Positions 1 to 8,339 of a stretch of DNA of 64,000 bases are shown in pieces (positions within the stretch are counted from its first letter, which is position 1; each line of letters starts with the position of its first letter). Made by a program: the position numbers and the translations under genes. Source of the DNA: Sphingobacterium spiritivorum (GTDB lineage: Bacteria > Bacteroidota > Bacteroidia > Sphingobacteriales > Sphingobacteriaceae); assembly GCF_016725325.1 (NCBI RefSeq), contig NZ_CP068083.1:4154001-4218000 (forward strand), in the 5' to 3' direction. The notes below the pieces were generated by a model. It had not been told where the DNA came from. It did not search any database and saw only the letters and a program-made list of their open reading frames with translations.

Positions 1-332
1 ATGCGCTGGATAATATCCGTCATACGGGCCTCAGAAAGTGTGGGTTGATTATGGGAGATTATGCAATGAGTGGGATTAACACTTCCTTCAATACGGGTAC
101 AGTAGTAGGAGTGGGAGTTCAATATGCAAGACCAGGATATTCTCCTAAATTTATACCTGATTTTAGCTGGTGTACAGATAGCCTAACTGAAGAATATCGC
201 TGGGATAAATTTGAGGAGATGCTCCGTGATATGAAAGAGATGAAAGCAGAACCCTATCATGATGATGAGGTGGAGCTGCTAAAACATGTATATACGTTGA
301 CACAAAATAATAGATTAAAATATCAATTCTAA
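1..332 (+). CDS. GlmU-like sugar nucleotidyltransferase, C-terminal end (partial)
   Basis: The reading frame is open from base 3 and runs to TAA at 330-332; the start lies outside the window. The visible 109 residues fit the end of the left-handed beta-helix of Bacteroidota GlmU-family putative sugar nucleotidyltransferases: a hexapeptide-type stretch (GLIMGDYAMSGINTSFNTG) followed by a segment with PKFIPDFSW, typical of this family's C-terminal cap, and a polar tail. Such proteins couple nucleotidyl transfer to a sugar 1-phosphate with an acyltransferase-like helix; the substrate cannot be told from this end. tpiA begins 16 bp downstream on the same strand, so it is probably the first visible member of a tpiA-prmA-mpl operon. 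The family call is by recognition, not by alignment. Confidence 0.75.
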   Translation, partial: ALDNIRHTGLRKCGLIMGDYAMSGINTSFNTGTVVGVGVQYARPGYSPKFIPDFSWCTDSLTEEYRWDKFEEMLRDMKEMKAEPYHDDEVELLKHVYTLTQNNRLKYQF

Positions 333-348
333 ATAAAAATAAATTAAC

Positions 349-1116
349 ATGCGTAAAAAAATCGTAGCAGGAAATTGGAAAATGAATCTGGACTACCAAA
401 GTGGAGTAAGTTTATTTTCTGAGATTGTAAATATGGTTAAAGATGAAGTGATCGGACAGCAGGAAGTAGTGGTATGCAGCCCTGCGATCCACCTTTACAG
501 TCTGGGTCAACTGGCTCATACAGCTGTAAATGTGTCTGTCGGTGCTCAAAATATTCATCAGGCAGAATCTGGCGCATATACAGGAGAGATTTCTGCTGCT
601 CAGGTGAAATCTGTAGGTGCAGAATACGTTATTTTAGGACATTCTGAAAGAAGAGCTTATTTTGGCGAAACGGATGAGTTATTAGCAGAGAAAGTTAATA
701 TTGCTTTAAAACACGGTTTGAAACCTATCTTCTGTATCGGTGAAACTAAAGATGAACGTGAATCGGGTAAATTCTTTGATATTATAAAGACGCAGTTAGA
801 AAAAGGACTTTTTCATTTGTCAGCAGAACAATTCGCACAGGTTGTATTGGCCTATGAGCCTGTATGGGCAATCGGTACAGGACTGACTGCCTCTCCTGAA
901 CAAGCACAAGAGGTACATGCTTTTATCCGTGAAACGCTGGCTAATCACTATGATCAGCAGCTTGCAGATGACACGACAATCCTTTACGGAGGAAGCTGTA
1001 ACCCTTCAAATGCACCGGACTTATTCAGTCAGAAAGATATTGACGGTGGATTGATCGGTGGAGCTTCTTTAAAATCGAGAGATTTTACAGATATCGTTAA
1101 AGTATTCAATTCGTAA
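349..1116 (+). CDS. tpiA: Triosephosphate isomerase
   Basis: Interconverts dihydroxyacetone phosphate and glyceraldehyde 3-phosphate in glycolysis and gluconeogenesis, in the cytosol. The 255 residues match the usual length. Visible family landmarks are the N-terminal AGNWKMN with Asn9 and Lys11, the ILGHSERR motif with the electrophile His98, AYEPVWAIGTG with the catalytic base Glu170 and flexible loop 6, and the phosphate-binding YGGS near the C terminus. The ATG at 349 is the natural start because the substrate lysine lies ten residues later. It follows the GlmU-like gene by 16 bp and precedes prmA by 6 bp, so all are probably one transcript. Confidence 0.97.
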   Translation: MRKKIVAGNWKMNLDYQSGVSLFSEIVNMVKDEVIGQQEVVVCSPAIHLYSLGQLAHTAVNVSVGAQNIHQAESGAYTGEISAAQVKSVGAEYVILGHSERRAYFGETDELLAEKVNIALKHGLKPIFCIGETKDERESGKFFDIIKTQLEKGLFHLSAEQFAQVVLAYEPVWAIGTGLTASPEQAQEVHAFIRETLANHYDQQLADDTTILYGGSCNPSNAPDLFSQKDIDGGLIGGASLKSRDFTDIVKVFNS

Positions 1117-1122
1117 TACAAG

Positions 1123-1962
1123 ATGAAGTACAGCGAAGTAATCTTCACCTGTAATTCCGCAGAGGAATGGCAACAGGATCTTCTTATTGCTGAACTGGCT
1201 GAAATAGGCTTCGATACATTCGAAGATACTGAATCAGGATTTGCAGGATATATTCCTTCTGCAAATCTTGATCTCCAGCAACTGGAGACTATTCTGCTGC
1301 ATGCGCCTGAAGGATTAGATGTTCAGTATGTCATAAATGATCTGGAAGAACAAAACTGGAATAAACTATGGGAAAGCAACTTCAATCCCATAGTTGTAGA
1401 TGATCAATGCTATGTACGTGCGACATTCCACGAACATAAGGAGCAATATCCGTATGAAATCATTATAGATCCTAAAATGTCTTTCGGAACAGGTCATCAT
1501 CAGACAACTTCCATGATGCTCTCCTTTATTCTGGAGAATGATTTTCAGGGAAAACAGGTTCTGGATATGGGATGTGGCACCGGAATTTTAGCTATACTTG
1601 CTTCATTTCGCGGGGCGACGCATGTTTTTGCTGTCGATTATGATCCCATTTGTATAGATAGTGTTGAAGAAAATAAAATATTGAATAACGTCAGTAATAT
1701 TGAATCTCAAGTGGGTTCTTATGAAGTGCTGAAAGACCGTTTATTTGATACTATACTGGCTAATATCAATAGAAATATACTTTTAGAGCAATTTGAACAA
1801 TATGCAGCTTCTTTAAAAGATAAAGGAGAATTGTATATTAGCGGCTTTTATGATGGTGAGGATTTGGCTATTTTGTCTGATAAGGCTAAACAACTGGGAT
1901 TCTCATTTGTTATGAAGAAAGTGCTGGATGGTTGGTGTTCAGCAAAATTCACTAAAGCATAA
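1123..1962 (+). CDS. prmA: Ribosomal protein L11 methyltransferase
   Basis: SAM-dependent methyltransferase that trimethylates ribosomal protein L11. The 279 residues contain an N-terminal substrate-recognition domain (about 1-110), the PrmA-typical MSFGTGHHQTT segment around residues 120-130, and the Rossmann-like SAM motif VLDMGCGTGILAI near residues 145-157, followed by ANINRNILL, the family's version of the NPPY-like catalytic loop. It sits 6 bp behind tpiA and 6 bp ahead of the Mur ligase gene, consistent with cotranscription. Nothing in the sequence suggests damage. Confidence 0.95.
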   Translation: MKYSEVIFTCNSAEEWQQDLLIAELAEIGFDTFEDTESGFAGYIPSANLDLQQLETILLHAPEGLDVQYVINDLEEQNWNKLWESNFNPIVVDDQCYVRATFHEHKEQYPYEIIIDPKMSFGTGHHQTTSMMLSFILENDFQGKQVLDMGCGTGILAILASFRGATHVFAVDYDPICIDSVEENKILNNVSNIESQVGSYEVLKDRLFDTILANINRNILLEQFEQYAASLKDKGELYISGFYDGEDLAILSDKAKQLGFSFVMKKVLDGWCSAKFTKA

Positions 1963-1968
1963 TTCATA

Positions 1969-3339
1969 ATGCGTATTCATTTTATTGCAATAGGCGGGAG
2001 TATCATGCATAATCTGGCTATTTCATTAGCCAATCAGGGGCATCAGATCAGTGGTTCGGACGATCAGATAGTAGAGCCTTCCAGGACGCGTCTTTTGGAA
2101 GCGCATTTACTTCCCCAGGAGATAGGCTGGTTTCCGGAGAAGATCAACTCGGATATTGATGCTGTGATATTAGGGATGCATGCCGAAGCTGATAATCCTG
2201 AGTTGCTCAAAGCACAGGAACTGGATCTTAAGATCTATTCTTTCCCGGAGTTTGTTTACGAACAAAGTAAACAGAAAACGCGTGTGGTGATCGCAGGATC
2301 ATATGGTAAAACAACTATTACCAGTATGATTATGCATGTATTGAAAACCTTAGGACGCTCTTTTGATTACCTTGTAGGTGCTCAGTTGGAAGGCTTCGAC
2401 AGACTGGTGAATCTCACTACGGATAATCCTGTCATTATTATCGAAGGCGATGAATATTATGCGTCAACATTAGATCACAGATCTAAATTTCACCTTTATC
2501 ATCCGAATATTGCTTTAATAAGTAATGTAGAATGGGATAACTTTAAATCTGTTATTTCACAGGAAGACTATTATGATCAGTTCCGCATATTTATCGATAC
2601 GATCGTATTAAAAGGGACTTTGGTGTACAACAAAGAGGATAAGGTCTTAAAGTCCCTGGTGGGGGAGACAATGGTTTGTAAAATAAACAGACACGGATAT
2701 AAATCTCCTGAGTACACCATCAATAAGGGTATAACTTATCTCCATTATGGTGATGAACAAATCCCACTTCAGGTGTTCGGGAAGCATAATTTATCCAATA
2801 TCGCCGGAGCTTACACCGTTTGTGAATGGCTGGGGGTCAAGAAACAGGAATTTTTTGAAGCTATTAAGAGCTTTAAAAGTTCTATCCGTTACCTGGAATT
2901 TGTGGCTGGGCAGGATGGCAGTGTAGTTTATCAGGATTTTGCACATACTCCGGCTAAATTGAGATGGAGCATTCATGCGGTTAAAGAACAGTTTCCTCAA
3001 AAAGAACTTGTTGCCGTCATTGAATTGAGTGCTTATGATAGTCTGAATAAGGAATTTTTAGCCAATTACAGGGGTGCAATGGATGAAGCTGATATCCCTG
3101 TAGTGTTTATCAATAAAGATTCCTTTAAAGAGAAAAATAAAAATATTGATCATTTAGAGCAAGATATCCGTGATTACTTTGGAAATAACTCCATCAAGGT
3201 TGTTTTGGATTTGTCGAATTTAAACTACTTTTTGGAAGATTTTAAGTCGAAGGGCTATAATCTTTTATTTATGAGTTCTGGCAATTACAGCGGGGTTAAT
3301 ATGGTTAGTTTTGCTGATAAATTTTTTAAAAATGATTAA
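1969..3339 (+). CDS. mpl: Mur ligase family protein, Mpl-like (UDP-MurNAc-tripeptide ligase)
   Basis: Predicted ATP-dependent ligase for murein recycling that joins UDP-MurNAc to the L-Ala-gamma-D-Glu-mDap tripeptide. The 456 residues show the three-domain Mur layout: an N-terminal Rossmann domain (HFIAIGGSIMHNLA, residues 4-17), a central ATPase domain with the P-loop AGSYGKTTITS near residues 102-112 and the FGKHNLSNIAGA segment near 268-279, and a C-terminal domain starting around 305 with QDFAHTPAK. MurC, the closest alternative, normally reads GTHGKTT in the P-loop; the Tyr variant and the overall length favour Mpl. No biochemical distinction is possible from sequence alone. It is the last gene of the tpiA-prmA run; the XRE gene 78 bp downstream has its own promoter. 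Confidence 0.85.
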   Translation: MRIHFIAIGGSIMHNLAISLANQGHQISGSDDQIVEPSRTRLLEAHLLPQEIGWFPEKINSDIDAVILGMHAEADNPELLKAQELDLKIYSFPEFVYEQSKQKTRVVIAGSYGKTTITSMIMHVLKTLGRSFDYLVGAQLEGFDRLVNLTTDNPVIIIEGDEYYASTLDHRSKFHLYHPNIALISNVEWDNFKSVISQEDYYDQFRIFIDTIVLKGTLVYNKEDKVLKSLVGETMVCKINRHGYKSPEYTINKGITYLHYGDEQIPLQVFGKHNLSNIAGAYTVCEWLGVKKQEFFEAIKSFKSSIRYLEFVAGQDGSVVYQDFAHTPAKLRWSIHAVKEQFPQKELVAVIELSAYDSLNKEFLANYRGAMDEADIPVVFINKDSFKEKNKNIDHLEQDIRDYFGNNSIKVVLDLSNLNYFLEDFKSKGYNLLFMSSGNYSGVNMVSFADKFFKND

Positions 3340-3377
3340 TTTGTGTATTTTTTTATCAAATGTTAATATTTTTTAAC

Positions 3378-3385
3378 TAACTTTG
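3378..3385 (+). promoter_or_regulatory. -7 promoter element for the XRE regulator
   Basis: The octamer TAACTTTG is an exact match to the Bacteroidota -7 consensus TAnnTTTG. It lies 32 nt before the ATG at 3418, implying a leader of about 28 nt. No clear TTG is found at the -33 position. Confidence 0.5.
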
Positions 3386-3417
3386 GTTATACTATATAAA
3401 AACATCACAACACACCC

Positions 3418-3750
3418 ATGAATGCATTAGGAAAAAAAATCAGATTACTTAGACACCAAAAAGGTTGGAGTCAAGAAGATGTAGCGAAAAGATTGGACAT
3501 CTCAATCCCTGCTTTTTCTAAAATCGAAACTGGTATTACAGATGTAAATCTGTCAAGGTTGAACCAAATCTCTAAACTTTTTAGTTTAAGTGTAGTTCAA
3601 CTTTTGTCTACCTCAGATTCTGAAGAAGATAAGCAATATGCGAATGAGTTAGCCGATATGAGTAAAAAACTACAAGTAAGAGAAACGGAGGTCATTGAAC
3701 TGCAAAAGAAAGTGATTGACCTTTATGAGCAATTACATAAAAAACTGTAA
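3418..3750 (+). CDS. XRE-family helix-turn-helix regulator with coiled-coil tail
   Basis: DNA-binding protein of 110 residues. Residues 5-60 form a Cro/CI-type helix-turn-helix (IRLLRHQKGWSQEDVAKRL, then SIPAFSKIETG as the recognition segment). Residues 68-110 are rich in heptad-spaced Leu, Val and Ile with charged residues between, so a dimerising coiled coil is likely. This HTH plus short coiled-coil form is common in Bacteroidota; no target is known from the context. The gene stands alone between its own promoter and the hairpin at 3774-3795. Confidence 0.85.
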   Translation: MNALGKKIRLLRHQKGWSQEDVAKRLDISIPAFSKIETGITDVNLSRLNQISKLFSLSVVQLLSTSDSEEDKQYANELADMSKKLQVRETEVIELQKKVIDLYEQLHKKL

Positions 3751-3773
3751 GCTTCTCTTACCATGAAAAAAAG

Positions 3774-3798
3774 AAGGTCGATGTATATCGACCTTTTT
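3774..3798. terminator. Intrinsic terminator, probably bidirectional
   Basis: A 9-bp stem AAGGTCGAT / ATCGACCTT with loop GTAT is followed by a T-rich run on the plus strand and preceded by A-runs, giving a T-run on the minus strand too. It ends the XRE gene and may also stop transcripts from the acidic gene at 3871-4038. Confidence 0.8.
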
Positions 3799-3870
3799 CT
3801 TTTTCTTTCTGAAGCTATCCGATTCTTTCTGGAAATTTGATGCTTAATAGGTAAAGAGTAATCTACTTAA

Positions 3871-4038
3871 TTAGAAATCTTCATCCTCATCAAAATCATC
3901 AAACTCGCCAATTGAATCGATTTCATCAAGATTAAAATCTTCATCAAAGTCGTCATCTGAATCATCCTCAGGTCCGTTGAACGAAAGAATTACGTCATCT
4001 TCTAGAACTTCCATTGCTGTCTCTTGCATCATAGTCAT
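3871..4038 (-). CDS. Small highly acidic protein, 55 residues, function unknown
   Basis: An intact reading frame from ATG (4036-4038) to TAA (3871-3873). The protein starts MTMMQETAMEVLEDDVILSF and then turns into a chain of Asp and Glu broken regularly by Phe (for example DDFDEDEDF at the end): roughly half of the last 35 residues are acidic. There is no signal peptide or membrane segment. An A-rich leader with AAAAAAGGGAC stands directly in front of the ATG. The gene is alone on the minus strand, 172 bp beyond the scpB stop. I do not recognise a named family. The Asp/Glu/Phe spacing resembles acidic tails that bind basic proteins or nucleic-acid-binding surfaces, but that is only an analogy. 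The reality of the gene rests on the clean start, leader and strong composition bias. Confidence 0.6.
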   Translation of the reverse strand: MTMMQETAMEVLEDDVILSFNGPEDDSDDDFDEDFNLDEIDSIGEFDDFDEDEDF

Positions 4039-4210
4039 GTCCCTTTTTTGCTTTGTTTATTGTTGTTTTTACACAGTAAAATTAGCTAACAAATTCATAA
4101 CTAAAAACTTTTTTTTAAAATAATTTTAAAATTAATTTACTGAAAAAGAAGCTGTTGTGATTTGTCTGAAGAGCTGTGTTGGATTCAAAAGATTAGCATT
4201 GGAGAAAGTG

Positions 4211-4771
4211 CTATTCCGCAATTTCTCCAATAGTGTTTTCTTCATTGACAATGTCTTTCAGTTGAGGGAGATCCTTTGTACTGTTGATGCCAAAATGATT
4301 CATGAATTGGGTACTGGTACCATACAATAATGGTTTTCCGATGGTTTCGGATTTTCCGGTAATCTGAATGAGATTTTTTTCCAGCAAACGCTGAATAGAG
4401 TAATCGCAATTGACTCCTCTGATTTGTTCGACTTCTAATTTTGTGATGGGTTGACGATAGGCTATAATAGCTAAAGTTTCCAGAGCCGACTGACTTAATT
4501 TTTTCTTCTCTTTATGAGATTGCAACTGATTAACCGATTCATGATAAATGGGTTTGGTCAGAAACTGATAAGCGTTATTAATAAGTTTTAATTCGAGAAT
4601 ATAATCTTCTTGTTGATATTTTGTTTTGATACGATCAACCAGATCAGATATTTCATCCTTCGATATGCTGATAGCTAAAGCATCTTCCACCACTTGTTTT
4701 AACTCATTAAGTGTGATGCCTTCTTCAGAAGCAAATACAATAGCTTCTATATGGAGTAATACGTCCTTCAC
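4211..4771 (-). CDS. scpB: Segregation and condensation protein B
   Basis: Kleisin-partner of the SMC-ScpA-ScpB condensin, which compacts and separates chromosomes. The 186 residues fit the family: an N-terminal winged helix beginning LLHIEAIVFASEEGITLNELK (residues 5-25) and a second winged helix with the hallmark LSQSALETLAIIAYRQPITKLEVEQIRGV around residues 92-120. mqnC lies 15 bp upstream on the same strand, so the two are probably one transcript. scpA is not in the window. Confidence 0.93.
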   Translation of the reverse strand: MKDVLLHIEAIVFASEEGITLNELKQVVEDALAISISKDEISDLVDRIKTKYQQEDYILELKLINNAYQFLTKPIYHESVNQLQSHKEKKKLSQSALETLAIIAYRQPITKLEVEQIRGVNCDYSIQRLLEKNLIQITGKSETIGKPLLYGTSTQFMNHFGINSTKDLPQLKDIVNEENTIGEIAE

Positions 4772-4786
4772 TATACTTTTTATTTT

Positions 4787-5911
4787 TTAATAATTGATTA
4801 CCTGTTCTTCCATATGCTCAGGTAAATCTCTGAATTGGTAGGTCTGCGTTCTCAATTGAGGTTCAAAACCTGCTTCACGAATAGCATCCTGAATGGATTT
4901 GGATGTAAAGCGGTGAGGAGCACCAGCTGCAGAAACTACATTTTCTTCAATCATAATAGAACCGAAATCATTCGCTCCGGCGTGAAGACACAATTCTGCC
5001 GTACGTTTACCGACAGTCAGCCAGGAAGCCTGTATGTTTTTGATATTGGGAAGCATGATACGGCTAAGTGCAATCATACGGATGTATTCTTCACCTGTCA
5101 CATCATTTGTGATTCCCCTCAATCGTTTCAGAAGGGTACCATCATCCTGAAAAGGCCATGGAATAAAGGCAATAAAGCCATATGCATCCTGAGGTTTTTC
5201 AGATTGAACTTCGCGTATCCAAACCAAATGTTCAAAACGCTCTTCTATGGTTTCAATATGTCCAAACATCATAGTGGCAGATGTTGGCAGATTAAGCTGA
5301 TGCGCGGCTCTCATGACATCCAGCCATTCTTTACCTCCGCACTTACCTTTAGAAATCAGCCTTCTGACACGGTCATTTAATATTTCAGCTCCGGCACCTG
5401 GTAGAGAATCCAGTCCGGATTCTTTGAGATGTCTCAGTACATCAATGTGAGTCATTCCTTCCAGTTTTGCAATATGTGCAATTTCGGGAGGACCCAACGA
5501 ATGAAGTTTCAGCGTCGGATATAATTCTTTAAGTTTTTTAAAAATGTCAGCATAGAAAGCCAGACCTAGGTCAGGATGGTGGCCTCCCTGTAATAAGAGT
5601 TGATCACCTCCGTATTTGAAGGTTTCCTCTATCTTTTGCTTATAGGTTTCTATATCTGTGATGTAGCTTTCGTCATGTCCCGGTCGTCTGAAAAAATTAC
5701 AAAATTTGCAATTGGCAATACAGACATTAGTTGTGTTGACATTACGGTCTATCTGCCAGGTCACTTTCCCATGCGGAACCTGTACTTTGCGGCATTCATT
5801 AGCTACGTAAGTCAGGTCTGCAGTAGCAGCATGATGATATAAATAGATGCCTTCTTCCTTGGAAAGGAATTCAAAATTTAAGGCACGTTCTAATAAACTG
5901 TTAATATTCAT
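4787..5911 (-). CDS. mqnC: Cyclic dehypoxanthinyl futalosine synthase (radical SAM)
   Basis: Radical-SAM enzyme of the futalosine route to menaquinone; it cyclises dehypoxanthine futalosine. The 374 residues hold the iron-sulfur motif CIANCKFC with Cys64, Cys68 and Cys71, the glycine-rich LLLQGGHHPDLG, the SLPGAGAEIL segment typical of MqnC, and a C-terminal MqnC/MqnE-type domain. MqnE is the related alternative; the GAGAEILNDRVR stretch is what I know from MqnC. The presence of this gene says that the organism makes menaquinone by the futalosine pathway. An exact -7 element lies only 6 nt before the ATG (see 5918-5925), so the message may start at or very near the start codon. Confidence 0.92.
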   Translation of the reverse strand: MNINSLLERALNFEFLSKEEGIYLYHHAATADLTYVANECRKVQVPHGKVTWQIDRNVNTTNVCIANCKFCNFFRRPGHDESYITDIETYKQKIEETFKYGGDQLLLQGGHHPDLGLAFYADIFKKLKELYPTLKLHSLGPPEIAHIAKLEGMTHIDVLRHLKESGLDSLPGAGAEILNDRVRRLISKGKCGGKEWLDVMRAAHQLNLPTSATMMFGHIETIEERFEHLVWIREVQSEKPQDAYGFIAFIPWPFQDDGTLLKRLRGITNDVTGEEYIRMIALSRIMLPNIKNIQASWLTVGKRTAELCLHAGANDFGSIMIEENVVSAAGAPHRFTSKSIQDAIREAGFEPQLRTQTYQFRDLPEHMEEQVINY

Positions 5912-5917
5912 GTCTTA

Positions 5918-5925
5918 CAAAGATA
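5918..5925 (-). promoter_or_regulatory. -7 promoter element for mqnC-scpB
   Basis: On the minus strand this reads TATCTTTG, an exact TAnnTTTG match, with only six nucleotides between its G and the mqnC ATG. That predicts an almost leaderless transcript. Confidence 0.5.
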
Positions 5926-5999
5926 CGTACCTTTTACTTAAAATAGGGCGTATGTGTTAAGTTTTATAAACGGAAAATCTCAGTAGAAAATCCCATCTG

Positions 6000-7184
6000 T
6001 CAGGCGATAATCTCGCTTTTTTCAACAGCGTTTTTTTTCTTTAAAACATAGGTTTTCAGGAATACGAATGTCAGTAAAGCTCCTATACTGGCCATCCCTG
6101 CACCAACCAGAGAAGGATAATTATAAGCTAATCCCATTGTAATCGGAATAGCGCCGAAAAATGCTCCGAAAGTGTTGCCTATATTAAAAGCTGCCTGTCC
6201 GGCTGCAGCTGCAAAAGTCTCTGCTCCTTTAGCATTATTGATGAGCATCATTTGCAGACATGGTCCTATTGTAAAAGATATCATACCGGTAATAAAGGCC
6301 ATGACATATGCGAGCCAGTCTATATGGGAAACAAAGAACAGGATAACGAGGCAGACGGCCATAGCTGCAAAACTGGCCATAGAGGCTTTGGTTGGCAAGA
6401 TACTGTCGGCCAGTTTTCCTCCAAGCAGATTTCCGAAAAACATTCCAAGACCTACTAATACCATAATGTAGGGAACTCGGTCCGGGTCAAGTCCGGATAC
6501 TTTTGTCACCAAAGGCGCAATGTAGCTGATCCATGCAAATAAACCTCCTGTACCGATAGAGATAATCGCAATAATGAGCCAGGAGTACCATTTTTTGAAA
6601 TACGATATCTGACTGAGTATATTACTGTCTTTATTTGCTTTAAGCCTTGGCAGCCACATGCTCAGCGTCAGAAACGTCAATAAACCAAGACTACTGATAA
6701 TAGCATAGGTTATCCGCCATGAAAAATGATGCCCTATGTATGTGCCAATAGGTACACCGGCCAGATTAGCGATAGTCATTCCTGTGAACATCACAGATAT
6801 CGCCTGTGCTTCCTTACCTTTTTTTGCCAGATTAGCCGCGACTACCGAACCTACTCCAAAAAATGCTCCGTGTGGCAGTCCGGATATAAAGCGGGTCAGC
6901 AACAGTGTGTTGTAATCCGGAGAGATTGCAAACAGACCGTTGAAAATAAAGAACAACAGCATTAAAAATAATAATACACTCTTTGGAGAATACTTAGAAC
7001 TGAAAGCCACTAATGTAGGGGCGCCTACCACTACGCCTAAGGCATAGAAAGCAATAAGATTAGCAGCTACAGGTATGTCTATTTTCAGATCTTTAGCTAT
7101 ATCAGGAAGGATTCCCATCATTGTGAATTCTGTCATCCCGATTGCCAGACCACCGAATGCTAAAGCTATAAGTCCTTTGTTCAT
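6000..7184 (-). CDS. MFS transporter, sugar/drug efflux type
   Basis: Major-facilitator carrier of 394 residues with about 12 predicted membrane segments. It opens with GLIALAFGGLAIGMTEFTMMGILPDIA, the start seen in AraJ/YdhP-type efflux proteins, and has the MFS loop-like stretch RFISGLPHGAFFGVGSVVAANLA in helix 4 (the P-H-G-A-F-F-G signature of the YdhP/AraJ group). The substrate is not predictable. The gene is divergent from the WYL regulator at 7344, which is a candidate controller because the two share a 159-bp control region. Confidence 0.88.
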   Translation of the reverse strand: MNKGLIALAFGGLAIGMTEFTMMGILPDIAKDLKIDIPVAANLIAFYALGVVVGAPTLVAFSSKYSPKSVLLFLMLLFFIFNGLFAISPDYNTLLLTRFISGLPHGAFFGVGSVVAANLAKKGKEAQAISVMFTGMTIANLAGVPIGTYIGHHFSWRITYAIISSLGLLTFLTLSMWLPRLKANKDSNILSQISYFKKWYSWLIIAIISIGTGGLFAWISYIAPLVTKVSGLDPDRVPYIMVLVGLGMFFGNLLGGKLADSILPTKASMASFAAMAVCLVILFFVSHIDWLAYVMAFITGMISFTIGPCLQMMLINNAKGAETFAAAAGQAAFNIGNTFGAFFGAIPITMGLAYNYPSLVGAGMASIGALLTFVFLKTYVLKKKNAVEKSEIIA

Positions 7185-7209
7185 TTTATATCGTAATCAT
7201 GTGAGGGGG

Positions 7210-7217
7210 CAAAGGTA
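7210..7217 (-). promoter_or_regulatory. -7 promoter element for the MFS gene
   Basis: TACCTTTG on the minus strand, an exact consensus match, 25 nt before the ATG at 7184. Confidence 0.5.
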
Positions 7218-7305
7218 CACTCCTTCAGGATGTTTTTTGTCATAAATTTATTGAAATATTGTTTAAACACTAAATTGTATTTCTGTATAAGGCTGAAAAA
7301 ATAGA

Positions 7306-7335
7306 TTGTTCATTATATAAAAAGCCTTAACTTTA
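7306..7335 (+). promoter_or_regulatory. -33/-7 promoter of the WYL regulator
   Basis: TTG at 7306-7308, a 19-nt spacer, and TAACTTTA at 7328-7335 (seven of eight to consensus). The ATG follows after 8 nt, so the leader can be only a few nucleotides long. Confidence 0.5.
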
Positions 7336-7343
7336 GACGTTGT

Positions 7344-8339
7344 ATGAATGATGATTCGCCAAAAAAATTTGACCGTACGGTTGCCATCCTGATTCAGTTG
7401 CAATCTAAAAGAGTTGTAAAGGCACAGGAGCTTGCGGACCGCTTTAATGTGAGTTTACGAACGATCTATCGTGACATCAGAACATTGGAAGCCTCCGGGG
7501 TGCCTATTTTTGGAGAAGCCGGCACAGGATATTCTTTGATGGAAGGTTATCGTCTTCCACCGGTTATGTTTACCCGAGAAGAGGCGACCAGTTTTGTGGC
7601 AGCAGAAAAATTAATGCAGCAATATGTAGATCAGGGTATACAGGAGCATTTTTCGTCAGCAATAATCAAAATAAAGGCAGTACTCAAGTCCATGGAAAAG
7701 GACCTGCTATCTAATCTGGAATCTCAGGTGCTTATACAATCCAACAGCAAAAATCTGAATACATTAGTACCCAATGCATTGTCGGTGCTTTTTGAAAGCA
7801 TTTCACGAAAGAAAAAGGTCAGAATGCATTATCAGACTATTGAAAACGAACATCCGGAAACCAGAGTTATAGAGCCTGTGGGTATATTCCATGAGAATAA
7901 ATTCTGGTATATGATTGCCTATTGTTATCTCCGCAAGGCGTACAGACAATTCAGAACAGATCGTATTCAGCGATTAGAAGCTCTGGAAGATGCATTTGAT
8001 ATAGAGCATCCTGCTATTAGCGAGTTTTTGCATAAAAGACAGGATGTGGAAAAGCGGAAAGTTGTCATTTTAATGGATGCAAAGATTGCTAAATATTTAG
8101 TCTGGCAGCGAGATGCTTACGGCTTTATATCCGAAGAAAGAGTAGAAGGAGGAAAGGTAAGACTGACTTTTATGACAGCTTATATGTGTGAAGATTTTGC
8201 CCGATGGTTTATGATGTTTGCAGACGTAGCCGAGATTGAAGAACCTCCCGAATTAAAAGTTAGAGTACATGAACTAACCTTTAAAGCAATGGAAAACCTG
8301 ACGCAGCTCAATGAAAACATACACAACGAATTACTTTAA
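7344..8339 (+). CDS. YafY-type transcriptional regulator with WYL domain
   Basis: Regulator of 331 residues. Residues 9-65 form a DeoR-like winged helix-turn-helix (LADRFNVSLRTIYRDIRTLEASGVPI), residues about 150-225 are the WYL ligand-sensing domain (FHENKFWYMIAYCYLRKAYRQFRTDRIQ), and the rest is the WCX tail. WYL regulators respond to small ligands or nucleic acids; this ligand is unknown. It is divergent from an MFS exporter and overlaps the next gene by 29 bp, so DUF6157 is translated from the same message. Confidence 0.9.
   Translation: MNDDSPKKFDRTVAILIQLQSKRVVKAQELADRFNVSLRTIYRDIRTLEASGVPIFGEAGTGYSLMEGYRLPPVMFTREEATSFVAAEKLMQQYVDQGIQEHFSSAIIKIKAVLKSMEKDLLSNLESQVLIQSNSKNLNTLVPNALSVLFESISRKKKVRMHYQTIENEHPETRVIEPVGIFHENKFWYMIAYCYLRKAYRQFRTDRIQRLEALEDAFDIEHPAISEFLHKRQDVEKRKVVILMDAKIAKYLVWQRDAYGFISEERVEGGKVRLTFMTAYMCEDFARWFMMFADVAEIEEPPELKVRVHELTFKAMENLTQLNENIHNELL

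Noticed and set aside
4835..5380. Long antisense frame (181 residues) inside mqnC
   Set aside because: It lies wholly over the clearly functional mqnC; its residues look like the shadow of another frame.
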